Notes under the pieces: generated by a model
What the model was told of the DNA's origin: nothing
What the model saw: only the letters and a program-made list of their open reading frames with translations
The model's database searches: none
In this document: piece by piece, positions 30,201 to 41,766 of the stretch
Position numbering within the stretch: the first letter of the stretch is position 1
Layout: each line of letters starts with the position of its first letter
Program-made: the position numbers and the translations under genes
DNA from: Acanthaster planci
Lineage: Eukaryota; Echinodermata; Asteroidea; Valvatida; Acanthasteridae
DNA: 52,982 nt
NCBI RefSeq assembly: GCF_001949145.1
Contig: NW_019091588.1
Coordinates: forward strand, 138,978-191,959
Reading direction: 5' to 3'

Positions 30201-32479
30201 CTGAAGATCCAAAGTTTCTAAGGGATTAAAGTTAACCAATGATGGAATCCCCCAAAGGGGATTTGGGGGAGAAGAAGTTGGAAGAAAAAAAGCACAACAG
30301 AAAAAATGCCTTTTTTGCAATTTGCTAAAAAGCCAAAAAAAAAGAAAGAAAACTAAAGGTTTGTGAGGACAGAGCAAAAGGCTTTTCCCTTTTTTCTTCG
30401 GAAATAGCCATTCCTTCATTTGGGATACTGCCATATTTGGATTTCTCACTTATTTGAACATCTATCCAAGAGTTCCCAAAGTTTCTAATATTATTTTTGG
30501 TGACCTCACTATTACAAAATATTCGAACCCCTTCGGACCTTTGGATATAAAATGAATTAAAGGAACCAGGAAATAGAAATATATTTATAAATTTTACTAA
30601 AAACCCTTGAAATTGCATCTTTGGGTTATTTATTTTTTTTAGCAATTTATTGCTGTGCAAGTATATGGCAACAATCAAGCAAAAATCCTTTTCACAGAAA
30701 TGTTCCTAGATAGCAAATTTGTTCACAATCTTAACATGAAAACATGCAACCTGAACCATGTCTTCCTGGATTTACATCAAATCAAATGCACCCTCACGTG
30801 TCCAGAAATGCTTGGTCAATTTTTAATGTTTGAAAAAGTGCACCACTCAGTTCATGCAACTCAAAAAGATGTCAAAGAGTTTTCATACATGGAAGAAAGG
30901 TACAGAGATAAACAAAAAGGGATTCTAAGAAAAATTCATTTCCTGGTTCTTTTGAAGTTTGCAACCTTTACATCATGTCACCTTGTCCATAACACTTCCC
31001 ATTCTAGCTATTTACGAAATTTCAGCCCAATTAGGCTTGAAGTTCACGAGATATAGGGCTGTAAAGAATATACCTTTAATGTCACGTTACTAGTCACATG
31101 AAATAAAAAACAAAGACACTAGCCTCATTATTTTACTTGCTGAAATGTGATAGCATTTCCCAAATTCTAAGGCAAACACTCCTCCCCCAACCTGCAGCGT
31201 GATGTACATGGCCATGACGAGTGCAAGCACAACATGCAAGATTCAAGCACAACATCCATGACATTACATACATATACCGGTACAAGCGTGCTCTATGCAT
31301 GTAGTCTGGGCCCCAGACTACTTTTACAATTATCAACGACAGTTTACATATGGCATGCAGATGAAATACACAAACACATACCGGCATCATACTAAACTCT
31401 GAATAGACCCCGCATAAAATCCATGCATGTGGCATGCATTTGCATGGTGCTTGATCACGATTACACCACCGACTACCACGAGACCAATTAACACGTGAGC
31501 AAAACTTCAATTTTCAAATAAAGAAAGAAGAGTTAAAAATCTATTACAAAGCTTTGTGTATAAAAACACGGAGGAAGTGGATAGGAGTTTGAACTCTAGC
31601 ACGTCAAAGTGCTTGATGATCATTGGTCACACGAACTATAGTAAACATTTTAAAAATTGTCACTCATCAGTTTTCAAAGTCTTTGTACGAATTTGGCTAA
31701 GACTGGCCAACAACATGTTGAGCAATACAGAACAGTTAGTTCATGAAAAGCTGAATGTGTTGTTTCATCATACAGAGTGACCAAGACATCTCATAAAATA
31801 CGTTTGTGTGTATATTCCATAATCAAAATAATTCAAATAAAACACAAAATCTTATAAACAACTTGGCAATTTATTCTAAAATTAATTAAGTCCAGAAGAA
31901 AGTGTTTTATACGGGCAATGACTGTACATAAACACTAAGGGCACACAGCCTAATAAAAGCAACTACATGTACGCAAGCATTGAATTTGATATTGTTGTCA
32001 GATTATATCAAGCGCCAACAATGGCATGAATGTTCAACTTCCTATACTGCAGTACACAACATTTTTAGGAGGGGCAGATTGCCAGCGAAAAATTGCAGCG
32101 ATGATCATGGGGTACAAAGGGGGCTTGTGGTTGTGAAACAGGTGGTACAAGCATTCCCTACGCTCTGGCTATGGGCATACTGGCCAGGCCAAAAAGCGGT
32201 AATTGACCAGATGTTATAGCTTAGGCAGTTCAAACGCCTTCTGTGTCCTTCCTCCATGATAAAAATAAGCACAACTAGAGGTTTTGTCCGTGTTAAGGAC
32301 AGAGCAAAGGGCTTTTTCGCATTTTTTTTTCTTAAGAAAAGGGCATTCCTTCATTTGAGATACTACCACATTTGAATTTCACCCTCTTGGCCATTAGGCG
32401 ATACAAAGAATTAAAGTTTGCACCCTTTACGTAATGTAACCTTGTCTATAACACTTGCCAAATCTATCTACCAAATTTC
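30201..32479. other. No gene; contains diverged duplicate blocks
   Basis: Two blocks recur: 30365-30450 matches 32293-32385 (GGACAGAGCAAA, CATTCCTTCATTTG, GATACT), and 30952-31100 matches 32410-32557 (TTTGCA, ACCTTGT, CATAACACTT, AATTTCAGCCC, then a P unit). So a segment of at least 700 bp is duplicated, with the interior replaced. The part 31110-32280 is unique AT-rich sequence. Confidence 0.6.
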
Positions 32480-32990
32480 AGCCCGATCAGACATGTATTT
32501 CACAAGATATAGGCTTGCAAAGAAAGTACTTTTAATGTCACGTGACTAGTCACACGATGAAGTCCTTACCACATCAGGTCAATGATTGTCTAAAACTCTT
32601 CCTTTTCAAGAGATCTGCAAGGTTTGAACCCAATCAAGTATGTACTTCACGAGATATAGTGCTTTGAGGAGTGCACCTTTGTCTTTGACTTGTCTTCTGA
32701 TGAGGTTATCACCACATACATGTAAGGTCATTATTCCTCTAGAACATTCCCTTTTCAAGATACATGTATCTGCAAGATTAGAACCCGATCGGACAGCTAC
32801 TTCTGGAGATACATGTATATGGCTTTAAAGAGTGCACATTTAATGTCACGTAACTTTTCTCCTGATGATGTCATTATCACATCAGGTCAATTTTCCTCTA
32901 AAACACTCTCTATTCAAGATACCTGCAAGATTTGAACCCAATCGGACATGTACTTCAGGAGAAACAGGGCCTCAAAGAGTGTATTCTCTG
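32480..32990. repeat. P-unit tandem array 1, four copies of about 147 bp
   Basis: Copies are anchored at TACTTC-like positions 32496, 32643, 32798 and 32951. Unit content: CGATCGGACATGTACTTC, GGAGATATAGGGCTTTAAAG, AGTGCACCTTTAATGTCACG, TGACTTGTCTCCTGATGATG, TCATTATCACATCAGGTCAA, CCTCTAAAACACTCCCTTTT, CAAGATATCTGCAAGATTTG, AACCC. The base period is 147; longer intervals (155, 153) are largely explained by 6-base TACATGTA insertions at 32717, 32761 and 32810. Copy 4 decays after about 32990. No consistent reading frame. Confidence 0.85.
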
Positions 32991-33583
32991 TTCACATCAG
33001 TCTGCAAACCATGATCATAAATATGCATTGTCACTCTAAAAAACCAAATTCTTTGATAATATCTTACATAACTGTAATTGATTGTGCATTTCACATTTTC
33101 TGTGTACAAAATTTAAGAAAAAACATTGCAGGACAACTATATATGACATTTTGGCGCAAATATGAATTTCACTTTCGATAACTGTGACTAAAAGTAGTAC
33201 TGTATGATATACACTTTGAAAGTACTCGAACATTCATTGGCAAACGATGCCACATGGCATCTGCAAGTTAAGGGTCTGGTATTATCATTGACTTCATCAC
33301 CCTTCCTGTTTGGGGTTCAGGACTTAATACGTCCCCACACAGATCATCGAGTGTCACGCCCCTTTCTTAATCAACCAAAAAGTAGAATCCAGGCAAAATT
33401 AATAACATCTGACATTTCGATAATGTCAATAATGTCCATTATAAAAAAAAGCAATTGTTGATGACGTCAGCACTAAATAAGCTCAATATTTGCCTAAAGC
33501 ACTTCCTCTCCAAGATATAAGTAGGGTTTCGACCCAGCACTAACACCGACAGACTAATTCCGTTGAAGAAAAATTAATGGCTT
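32991..33583. other. Spacer between repeat arrays
   Basis: Mostly unique AT-rich sequence; 33459-33540 is a diverged piece of a P unit (GATGACGTCAGCAC, CCTAAAGCACTTCCTCTCCA, AGATATAAG). Confidence 0.55.
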
Positions 33584-33720
33584 TTACCACTTTTAAACAA
33601 TAAGCCTACTTCCGGTTTCGACTGGAAGGAAGGGTCACATTATTTGACCTGCACGAGACGAATTCAAGACTGCATTTTATCCTGGCACTTACTGCAAACA
33701 GAATGTTGCGGGAGGCCACG
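33584..33720. repeat. R block, copy 1
   Basis: TTACCACTTTTAAACAATAA, CTTCCGGTTTCGACTGGAAG, GGGTCACATTATTTGACC, ACGAGACGAATTCAAGAC, AACAGAATGTTG, GGAGGCCACGGTT. The same order recurs at 34887-35020 (offset 1303 bp), with about 90% identity by eye, so R, Q and P form one higher-order unit. Confidence 0.85.
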
Positions 33721-34215
33721 GTTGATTTTATATGGATATTTGTATATTTAACAGAACATTTAAATATTCAAAATTTAATAATAAATCATGTGATGACGTC
33801 ATCATGACGTAAATATTTCAGAATTATCTTCGTTTTATAGTTAGTGCTTGCTGTAAGTTCGACACAATCAACGATTACTAAGGTACAAAAATAGTGCCTC
33901 GAAAACATGTACAAAGTCAATGGGCTGTAATTAATATTGAAAAATCAATAATAAATCACTTAATGATGTCATCATGACGTTATAAATTTGGATGAATCTT
34001 TGCATCAGGGTCTTTGTTGGCTGTAACTTTGCTTAAAATTGAAGATCGCCAAATTACCAAAATAGTGCCATGAAAACGTGTACAAAGTCAATGGGTTGAA
34101 ATAAATATTGAAAAATCAATAATAAATTACTTGATGACGTCATCATGACGTCGTAGCTCTAGGACCATCTATGCATAAGGGTTGTTCACTGACATAAGTT
34201 TGATGAAGATCCCAA
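33721..34215. repeat. Q-unit tandem array, three copies of about 175 bp
   Basis: Each unit contains AATCAATAATAAATCACTT-like sequence followed by the palindrome TGATGACGTCATCA (33791-33804 and 34132-34145 exact; 33961-33975 with changes), CATGACGT, then AAAGTCAATGGGCTG about 140 bases later. The palindrome includes TGACGTCA, the consensus CREB/ATF site; whether it is bound is unknown. Confidence 0.85.
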
Positions 34216-34886
34216 GTTGCTAAGTGACCAAAGTTGTGGGCAGAAAAAACATGCACAAGACAAATGACAGAGGGCTTTTTTGCATTCTCTTGTATATTTT
34301 AATAACTAAGGCATCATCACATCAAGTCATTTTTCGCATGTAACACCTCTCTTTCAAGTTATCTGCAAAGTTTCAACCTGATAGAACATGTACTTCAGGA
34401 GATATAGTGCTTTAATGAGTGCATCTTTAATGTCACGTGACTTGTCTCCTGATGACGTCACTATCACATAAGGCCAATATACCTCTAAAGCACTCCCTTT
34501 TCAAGATATCTGCAAGATTTGAACCCGATTGGACATGTACATGTACTTCAGGAGATATAGGGCTTTAAAGAGTGCATCCTTAATGTCAGGTGACTTGTCT
34601 GCTGATGATGTCATTATCACATAAGGTCAATCTACATGTACCTCTAAAGCACTCCCTTTTCAAGACATCTGCAAGATTTGAACCTGATCGGCTCATGTAC
34701 ATGTACTTCAGGAGATATGGGGTCTTAAAGAGTGCACCTTTAATGTCACATGACTTGTCTCCTGATGAAGTCATGATCACATGAGGTCAAAATTCCTCTA
34801 AAGCTTACTCTTTTCAAGATATCTGCAAGATTTGAACCAGATTGGATATACACACCAGGAGATATAGTACTTTAAACGAGGCACCA
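34216..34886. repeat. P-unit tandem array 2, about four copies
   Basis: Anchors at 34391, 34544, 34704 and 34851. Same unit as array 1. Intervals of 153 and 160 against the 147 base period include 6-base insertions of ACATGT at TA sites (34538-34545, 34633-34640, 34698-34705). GTCACGTGAC (E-box-like) is intact in one copy and mutated at the CpG in others. Confidence 0.85.
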
Positions 34887-35310
34887 TTACCACTTTTAAA
34901 CAATAAGGCCACTTCCGGTTTCGACCGGAAGAAAGGGTCACGTGATTTGACCCACACGAGATGAATTCAAGACCACATTTTATCCTGCCACTTGCTGCAA
35001 ACAGAATGTTGGGGGAGGCCACGGTTAATTTTGTATGAATTTTTATAAATTTAACGGAAAATTTAACTATTCAAAATTTAATAATAAATCACTTGTTGAC
35101 GTCATCATGACGTAAATATTTCAGAAATATCTTTGTTTTATACTTAGTGCTTGTTGTAACTTTGACGATGATCAACGATTACTAAAGTACCAAAATTGTG
35201 CCTCGAAAACGAGTACAAAGTGAATGGGCTGAAATAAATATTTAAAAATCAATAATAAATCACTGGATAACGTCATCATGACGTCATGCTTCGGCACATA
35301 TCTATGCAAT
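34887..35310. repeat. R block copy 2 and Q units
   Basis: R block at 34887-35020 matches 33584-33720; Q-like units follow at about 35070-35120 and 35235-35290, with GTTGACGTCATCATGACG and AACGTCATCATGACGTCA cores. It is the second copy of the 1.3-kb higher-order unit. Confidence 0.82.
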
Positions 35311-37195
35311 TATGATTATGCCTATGCCAACTTTGAATGCTGTGCGACAAAGATTAATGGCAAAAGTCCTGCAACAGAAAAAACGTGTGCAAAGTCTATG
35401 GACTTTGGGCCCAAAAAGAAGAAGAACCTCCCCCCCCCAAAAAAAATCCTGATGATTCCAATGGCTTTTTCGCAAAATTGCGATAAAGCCAAAAAAACAG
35501 ATTTAGGGTTGGCGTGATTTACTAGGTTGGGGCGGGTAACCGGAATCACGACTACATGTATTATTTTGTTTGGCCTAATTTAACAAATACATGTACTGTA
35601 CGTTGTAGTGCTTTGAACCCCCTCCCATGTTCTCAATCACAACAATAATTTTGAAAGTGGCTAGAACTACATGTACATGTACTTACAATACACGCACAAG
35701 CACACAAGCAATCAATGTCTTTTGCTAAGCAACAAGGTAAATGTGATAGTCACTGTTTACAGGGCAGCTCCTGACAGTAACACCAACTGTGTTCACATGT
35801 ACATGTACATTGCGTAAGCCTGAAATGTCGGTGTCACTGTCTTGGACATGTACTGTACGTGTACGTTGAATGGATAATGGCAGAATCCCACAGGTCTCCT
35901 CTGATGAACTCAAAGCCAAACACAAACAGGTCCCTACCTCCTTTGTTATTGCAATGTCTGTAAGCATGATATGAATCTTTCAGCATGGACATCACTGCTT
36001 GGAACTTTAGATTAAAAAAGTTAAATTAAAAGTTTTTAAAATCCTGTGATGATGTAAACATTATGTAACTCCAATTTGCCCATAGCACATCCCAATTTAG
36101 CAACATGCCAAGTTTGAATAATTGTATGAGCCTGAAAATCTGTGGGTGTCATGTGACTCATGATGTCATCATGGCATCACCGTTCTTGACTTGTCAATGT
36201 TACAAGTTCTCTGTTTGGGCAAATATTAATAAAAACACACATTTTCAACGAGGCCAAAAAGTCCCCAGTAGAAGAACAAGAAGTAGAAAAACAAATTCTG
36301 AACACAAAGAAAGCCTTTTCCCAATAATGTGGAAAAGCATACCCCAAACAAAAATAACCTTACCAAAGTCCATTTCTCCAAGATTAACAAATTGGGTACA
36401 GTTGATGACATTTGGATTTTGAGACACATGACCTATGACCTCTGTCATGCCTTCAATCAGATCCTGAAGCTGAAAAAGAACAATTCAAAGAAAATTAGAG
36501 GAATGAATCATAGAAATCTGATAACATAACAATCTGATTCAAAACACCTAGTTTTCCAGAACACTACACACCTCAGGCAGTTGTACTGTTTAGAACAATG
36601 GCCTCTTTTCAACTTTCAATGTACAATGTACATGTACATGTGAATGAATATATCCAAATCAAACAAGGTTTGGTGTTTCCTAGAATGAAATTCTCTCATA
36701 CATACATAAACCACCACGTACATGTACATGTATACATGTTGGTCCACTTTGATACATGTACAATGTAGTTGTTTATCTGTATCTGTGCACGTACATGTAT
36801 ACATACAATGTACATGTACATTGTAGAAACCAGTTCTGGCATTAACGCAACAGAGAGAGAAGATATACATTGTACATGTATGTCAAGGGTGTTACTCTGA
36901 GTGATCATGTAGGTCTATGACCAAGGAGAGTTTTAAAGCTCTCAACTACGTCTACTTGAACAAGGTTCTCATGAAGGTGATTTTTATCAGTGATTGATTT
37001 AGAATGAGTTTTTAAATTGATCTGTGTTGCATCAGGACATTTTGAAACACTTGGCATTGGTTAGGCTAAGTCAATTCAAATAATTTACAATTCAAATATT
37101 TGACCTTCAATTTGACCTTCAGATGATTATTGATGATAAAAGCAAAAACAAAATCAGTTGCAATAACACACACAATTGTACATGAACATGATAAT
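35311..37195. other. No gene; hexamer-rich sequence
   Basis: One more Q-like relic around 36030-36175. Dense TACATGTA strings at 35563-35812 and 36625-36880, which create chance ORFs rich in Met-Tyr, His-Val and Cys-Thr. No recognisable protein domain. Confidence 0.55.
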
Positions 37196-37385
37196 CAGTC
37201 TAATAGCTTCTAGCGTCTACATATAGGAGTATATCCAGCCAGGATTTATCAAGATAGAAGAGATGAACGTACACGTATATCAAATACAATAGCTTCTCAC
37301 ATCTACCTGTAGGAGTACAAGGTATATCCAGCCATGATTTAGCAAGACCAGAGATGAACGTACAGGTACTGTATATCGAATAAAA
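37196..37385. repeat. Two-copy tandem duplication, about 90-bp period
   Basis: Copies share AATAGCTTCT, ATCTAC-like, TAGGAGTA, TATATCCAGCCA, GATGAACGTACA and TATATC in order (copy 1 about 37200-37288, copy 2 about 37289-37385). Copy 2 differs by TACTGTA (37367-37373) where copy 1 has TA (37276-37277), and TACAAGGTA (37316-37324) where copy 1 has TA (37230-37231). Confidence 0.8.
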
Positions 37386-38257
37386 TAGTTTGGTAGTTGA
37401 ATCTGTTTTGTGAGAAAAAACCAAAACACAATTTGCTCAAAATCTAATTTTATCTTGTGTGTGCTATAAAGTAGGAAACTCCCATTTGAGCATGCTGTTT
37501 GTCCTGTTTTCATATATCCTACCATTCCCATGATCGTTTTGTAGAGTCAAGCGTGGTCCATAAACACAACCACTTTTGGTTGCCAAAACAAAGTCGGCAA
37601 ATGCTACACCTGCGACAGTAACCTTCTGTGGAATTGGAACTCCTAAATAAACTTTAGATAAACAGTTTAGAAATTGTTCAAATTATTGAAATCGAAGTCG
37701 CGTGAGGATGGAGGAGATTCATTGGTTGTATTAATGTATTTTGTACACGATCGTAGTGAGCTCTCCGATGTCTCAATGTGCACTAACTATTGTACATGTA
37801 CATATTACGCATTACGCACGATGTCTAGAAGTACATGTACATGTACATGTATACTTGTAAAGAGGCACAGAAAACAAATGTCCTACATTTTGGAATTTGA
37901 TTTGGGAGATAGACTGACCTTGATTAAACTACATCTACAATAGATTTCTGGATCACAGATGGATGTTGCACCCATGAGAGCGTGTCCACAAGAAGTAAAC
38001 ACAAAGAGTCCCAGGACATGTGCAGCAAATCATCCAAGCATAAAACCCAACAGCTCTTTTCAAAGCCACCGGTTTCTAAAACAAGAGATTTTATACAAGA
38101 TGAAAATAAGGGTGGTACATGTATCTGTGTCCAGTTAAGTTTCATGCCAACAAGCCCCTATTGAAAGACAATGATCCTCCCCTAATGTCATCCTACTTGA
38201 TCGAGCCGTACCGGTGTATGTAGTCACGGTAGTCGGCTATGGAAATAAAGATTTTTA
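37386..38257. other. No gene recognised
   Basis: AT-rich. A run of three overlapping TACATGTA (about 37831-37850). No domain-level coding. Confidence 0.5.
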
Positions 38258-38345
38258 ACAGAAGTTAACACGTGCTTCCATGTACGTACGTATGTGTACG
38301 TGCGTATATACGTACATGTACATGGATGCACGTGTTAACTTCTGT
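38258..38345. repeat. 88-bp palindrome of alternating purine-pyrimidine sequence
   Basis: ACAGAAGTTAACACGTGC at 38258-38275 is exactly inverted at the right end (to 38345), with one mismatch just inside. The interior TACGTACGTATGTGTACGTG is alternating purine-pyrimidine, able to form a cruciform or Z-DNA. The right arm has one extra ACATGT unit relative to the left. Confidence 0.85.
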
Positions 38346-39780
38346 CATTTCGTGGTGATCAGTGCGCAACAAAAATGCCGAAAGCACCGTCCAAATGTAC
38401 TGTTGAAAATGGCAGAGAGATACATGTATGCCATGGCTGAAACAAGAGAATCGTCATTCACTGTGAGTTACATGTACATGTACTGTACATGTGTATGTAG
38501 CTTTCAGGAGGCCAAAATCTAAGCCATTCGAAATTCTGCAGAACGAGTCAGATCTCAATGAAAGCACAGACTCTGACAGTGACTTCTGATCAGTGTAATT
38601 TGCAGTGAGGTACATGTATTCCATTTCCCTTTTCTTGGCAAATATTTGACTTTTAAGTCGCCAACCATTCTAGGTCAAATGTAGAAACTGTAGGGACTAG
38701 CTGCTAGCAGGGTTTTGTTTACTCTACCCTTGATTGTATAAAAATTTGTTTCTACACCCAATTTTTGGTCAGAGCCATAACCAACAACCATGCTATACCA
38801 TACCTGTGTTGTTTCAGTGTTTAGAGTCAGTATACACATCAGTAGATATTAAAACTGTATACAATGGTAGTGAATTAGGCACATTTACAAAATTTTGCCA
38901 GTCAATTTCATCATAATGCTTATCAAATGACACTATGATTAGCAAATTTTTTTTTCTTATTTTCATCACTGCAATCTATATATCCTGGTTGATATAGCCT
39001 CGTTACAAAACATCGGCCATTGAAGACGCCATTGGGATTAAACCATTCATATTCAAAGTACCGATACTCCTGCAACACAGGTCGGCAGACAATCCACGGA
39101 ATCTCGGCCGTATTCATGATAGGTAATTAACATGAGTCTTACATATTGTGGGTTGTCAAGGGCTCTTTTGTTTGGCACAGCTCAAGCATGCTCATGCAGA
39201 ATTGGCAGAATGTCTGCGTCTGAACAGGTAGTCAATTTGGGGATGACATCTAAGAACAAGTCACTGGATTTTGTATTAATACCAGTAGTTGAAATGTAAA
39301 GGCAACATTATGTGTCCAGCAAGAACACAAACCAATAAGCATGAACAGCTACTGAAGTCCACCAAGTATAGTCACTGAACTTATGGTTGCAACGCATGCA
39401 GACAAAATTCCATGCTACATGTATTGTCACTTGCAAGCAATAAGAATTCTACCACTGCAATAAACCAATAAATCTCATAATCTCCCCCCACCTAATGTGG
39501 ATTGAGTCTACTACTGCAGTGGGAATATGGAGCATGGGCGCAAATATGCACGCAAAGGGTTAAAGAAGAAAATAACACAAACCTGAAGGTACATTTACCA
39601 ATGACTAGTACTACATGTATGTGAGGCCATGAAAAATGCACTTTTGAAGGCTATAATCGGTCTGCAGATCGACCTCACCTGTGCACTGTACAAGCAATCA
39701 GGAATGTCCTGTGGCCCATGGATTTTTGCGAGACAAATAACACAAGCTGTGCTTCAAAGGTTAAAAGTAAACAGTGTTCA
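38346..39780. other. No gene recognised
   Basis: Several TACATGTA strings (38421, 38469-38482, 38611, 39417, 39612). A minus-strand open stretch at 38923-39117 has no recognised domain. Confidence 0.5.
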
Positions 39781-40103
39781 TTAACCACTTTGCGTCTGGG
39801 TTAATTATCAATGTTAATGATATGCATGCAGCGATACTGTGTGGCTCATCGCTGCAGTGGTGGAGCACTTTTATCCGCAATGGTAATCCATTTGCTCTAA
39901 ATGCCCAAAACCGTGGTATACTGTTTCAAAACAAGGCTGGATTATCTCCACTTTTGAGAGTGTAAATTGTCAGTAATGCCCAGCAGCCTGGTCTTAAATT
40001 ATTTGGAGTATGGTCTTTTGTTACAGGGCCGATTTCGGAGACCCCGGCCACGTGTATTAATCATACATCTCAGAAACCGGGCTCCCCAACGCGAAGTGGT
40101 TAA
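39781..40103 (-). mobile_element. TTAA-flanked MITE, copy 4 (minus orientation)
   Basis: Exact TTAA at 39781-39784 and 40100-40103. The ends read TTAACCACTTTGCGTC on the left and, complemented, TTAACCACTTCGCGTTGGGG on the right. In reverse complement the interior follows copy 5: ACAAAAGACCATACTC, GCTGCTGGGCATTAC, CTCTCAAAAGTGGAGATAAT, CCAGCCTTGTTTTGAAACAG, GCGATGAGCCACACA. It is shorter than copy 1 because the distal part is deleted. The best-preserved complete copy of the family here. Confidence 0.82.
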
Positions 40104-41642
40104 TGTTTCACATTAGCACCATCTGCTTATATCCACATCGAAACTGAGGCTCTGTGTATTGAACTTTGTCGCGTACGCCCCAGAGTCGACACATACATGC
40201 AGTATCCAGTTCATGAGTGTGATGCTGTTTCAGTTTAAACCACGCCCACTGCACTCATTCAGATACACGACCATCGCAGGTATGTTAGTTCATGGTAAAT
40301 TGTCGGTTTTTTTTCTTTTGATTTTATGCGTCGAGTCATCTTGAAAGACTCTTCCACAAAAATTTGCAGCCTTAAAAGTCTGAATTTAACATACCTGTAT
40401 GTATTTTGTGTCTTGACACCTTACTTTCAATCATCTAATCGTATTAAGAATTGAAGCTGACACATGCAGCCTCGTTTTAAAACGTGGAAGTGCGCAGATC
40501 GATGTTAAAAGCGTCGTATTGGGATCCCCCATACTGTACATGTACTCATTACTTACAGGATCTTGTAGCTGTACATGAACATCAACACTATCACTCAATC
40601 CAAGCACAAACGATGTTCCATTGGGGTCAATCTGTTGAAAGATTTAGAACTTGGTTGATTAAATACTTGAAATCAGTGGCTTTCATCTTTATACATTTAC
40701 ACAGTCAGTCAGTCCACACCGCCTGCTATAATGAGGTCAAATTGCAACATTCCTTTGTAGAATTACACATGCAGTTTGTACGGCGAGACTTGCACGTGAA
40801 AAAGTGGGAGTTCAACAAAAGCTTTTTATGAGCATGTTTAAAATGTATTCAGCTGTCAGTTAAGGTGGCGTGGTGAGTACATGTAGATGGAGCACGATGT
40901 TCTGAATTGATGTGAAATTTGGCCATGTTACGTGAGGTACTGGCATTTTAATGTGAAACTTTTTTAAAGATGCATGTAGGTTGTTTTGTTTAAAACATTT
41001 AGATGTATTTTAGGTTGCTGTGCCCTGACCCAGCTAGGAAACAATGACCAAACTATTCTACAGATCGGAGAGGTACATGTATGAAATGATCTTTAATATA
41101 ATACAAAGTATAAGGGATGACTTGTGCCGACAAATCATATGATTTTTATGCCGCACTATTTGTGCATGAGATTTCCTTTTTGCTATGTACCATGTGACTA
41201 CAATGCTGGAAGGTAATGGTATGTACATATATGGTGTACCACTGTCTGACTGTGTATTGTTATCTTGGGGATAAACGCTTTAAAGAAAAAGCAAATCTGG
41301 CTTGCTGTTAGGCTCATGCTTACATAACCTAGATGAGTCTGAGGCCCCCAATAAACCAAACAATGTCAATGAAAACATTTCCCTCTTAATTATGTAAAGG
41401 AAATTCAGCTAAAGCAAAAGAAATAGCACCAGATAACACATACGAGTGAACAGTACTTACAGAAAAACATTAAAATTAACTGTCAAAACCATTGTTCGCC
41501 ACCATTGAACCATTGTTAATTTTCATACCTTAAATTGTTAAATGGAATAATTACATGAATTTAACATCAAAACAACAGAAATGATATAAGGATTCTACAT
41601 AAGAAGCAAAGGCTTGTACATGTACAAGATCTTGAACCCGTT
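40104..41642. other. No gene recognised
   Basis: AT-rich with TACATGTA near 40538, 40879, 41073 and 41616. A 115-codon open stretch at 40484-40831 (plus) shows no known motif. Confidence 0.5.
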
Positions 41643-41766
41643 NNNNNNNNNNNNNNNNNNNNNNNNNNNNNNNNNNNNNNNNNNNNNNNNNNNNNNNNNN
41701 NNNNNNNNNNNNNNNNNNNNNNNNNNNNNNNNNNNNNNNNNNNNNNNNNNNNNNNNNNNNNNNNNN
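41643..41766. other. Assembly gap (124 N)
   Basis: All bases are N; frames open through it are artefacts. Confidence 1.

Noticed and set aside
32920-32945. GGTTCAAATC on the minus strand of P units as a Pol III B box (SINE)
   Set aside because: No matching A box at the expected distance and no A-rich tail; the match is probably coincidental.
34586-34784. Plus and minus ORFs across the P units
   Set aside because: The unit length is not constant modulo 3 and frames are not maintained between copies, so these are not repeat proteins.
32480-34886. CRISPR-like array
   Set aside because: The units are contiguous tandem repeats without spacers, in a eukaryotic context.
36226-36448. Hydrophobic minus-strand ORFs (Phe/Leu-rich) as membrane proteins
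   Set aside because: They come from an A/T-rich stretch; no start context, homology or length consistent with a gene.
36616-36908. Minus-strand ORFs rich in Met-Tyr and Cys-Thr pairs
   Set aside because: These arise from reading (ACATGT)n strings, which lack stops; no domain or codon signal.
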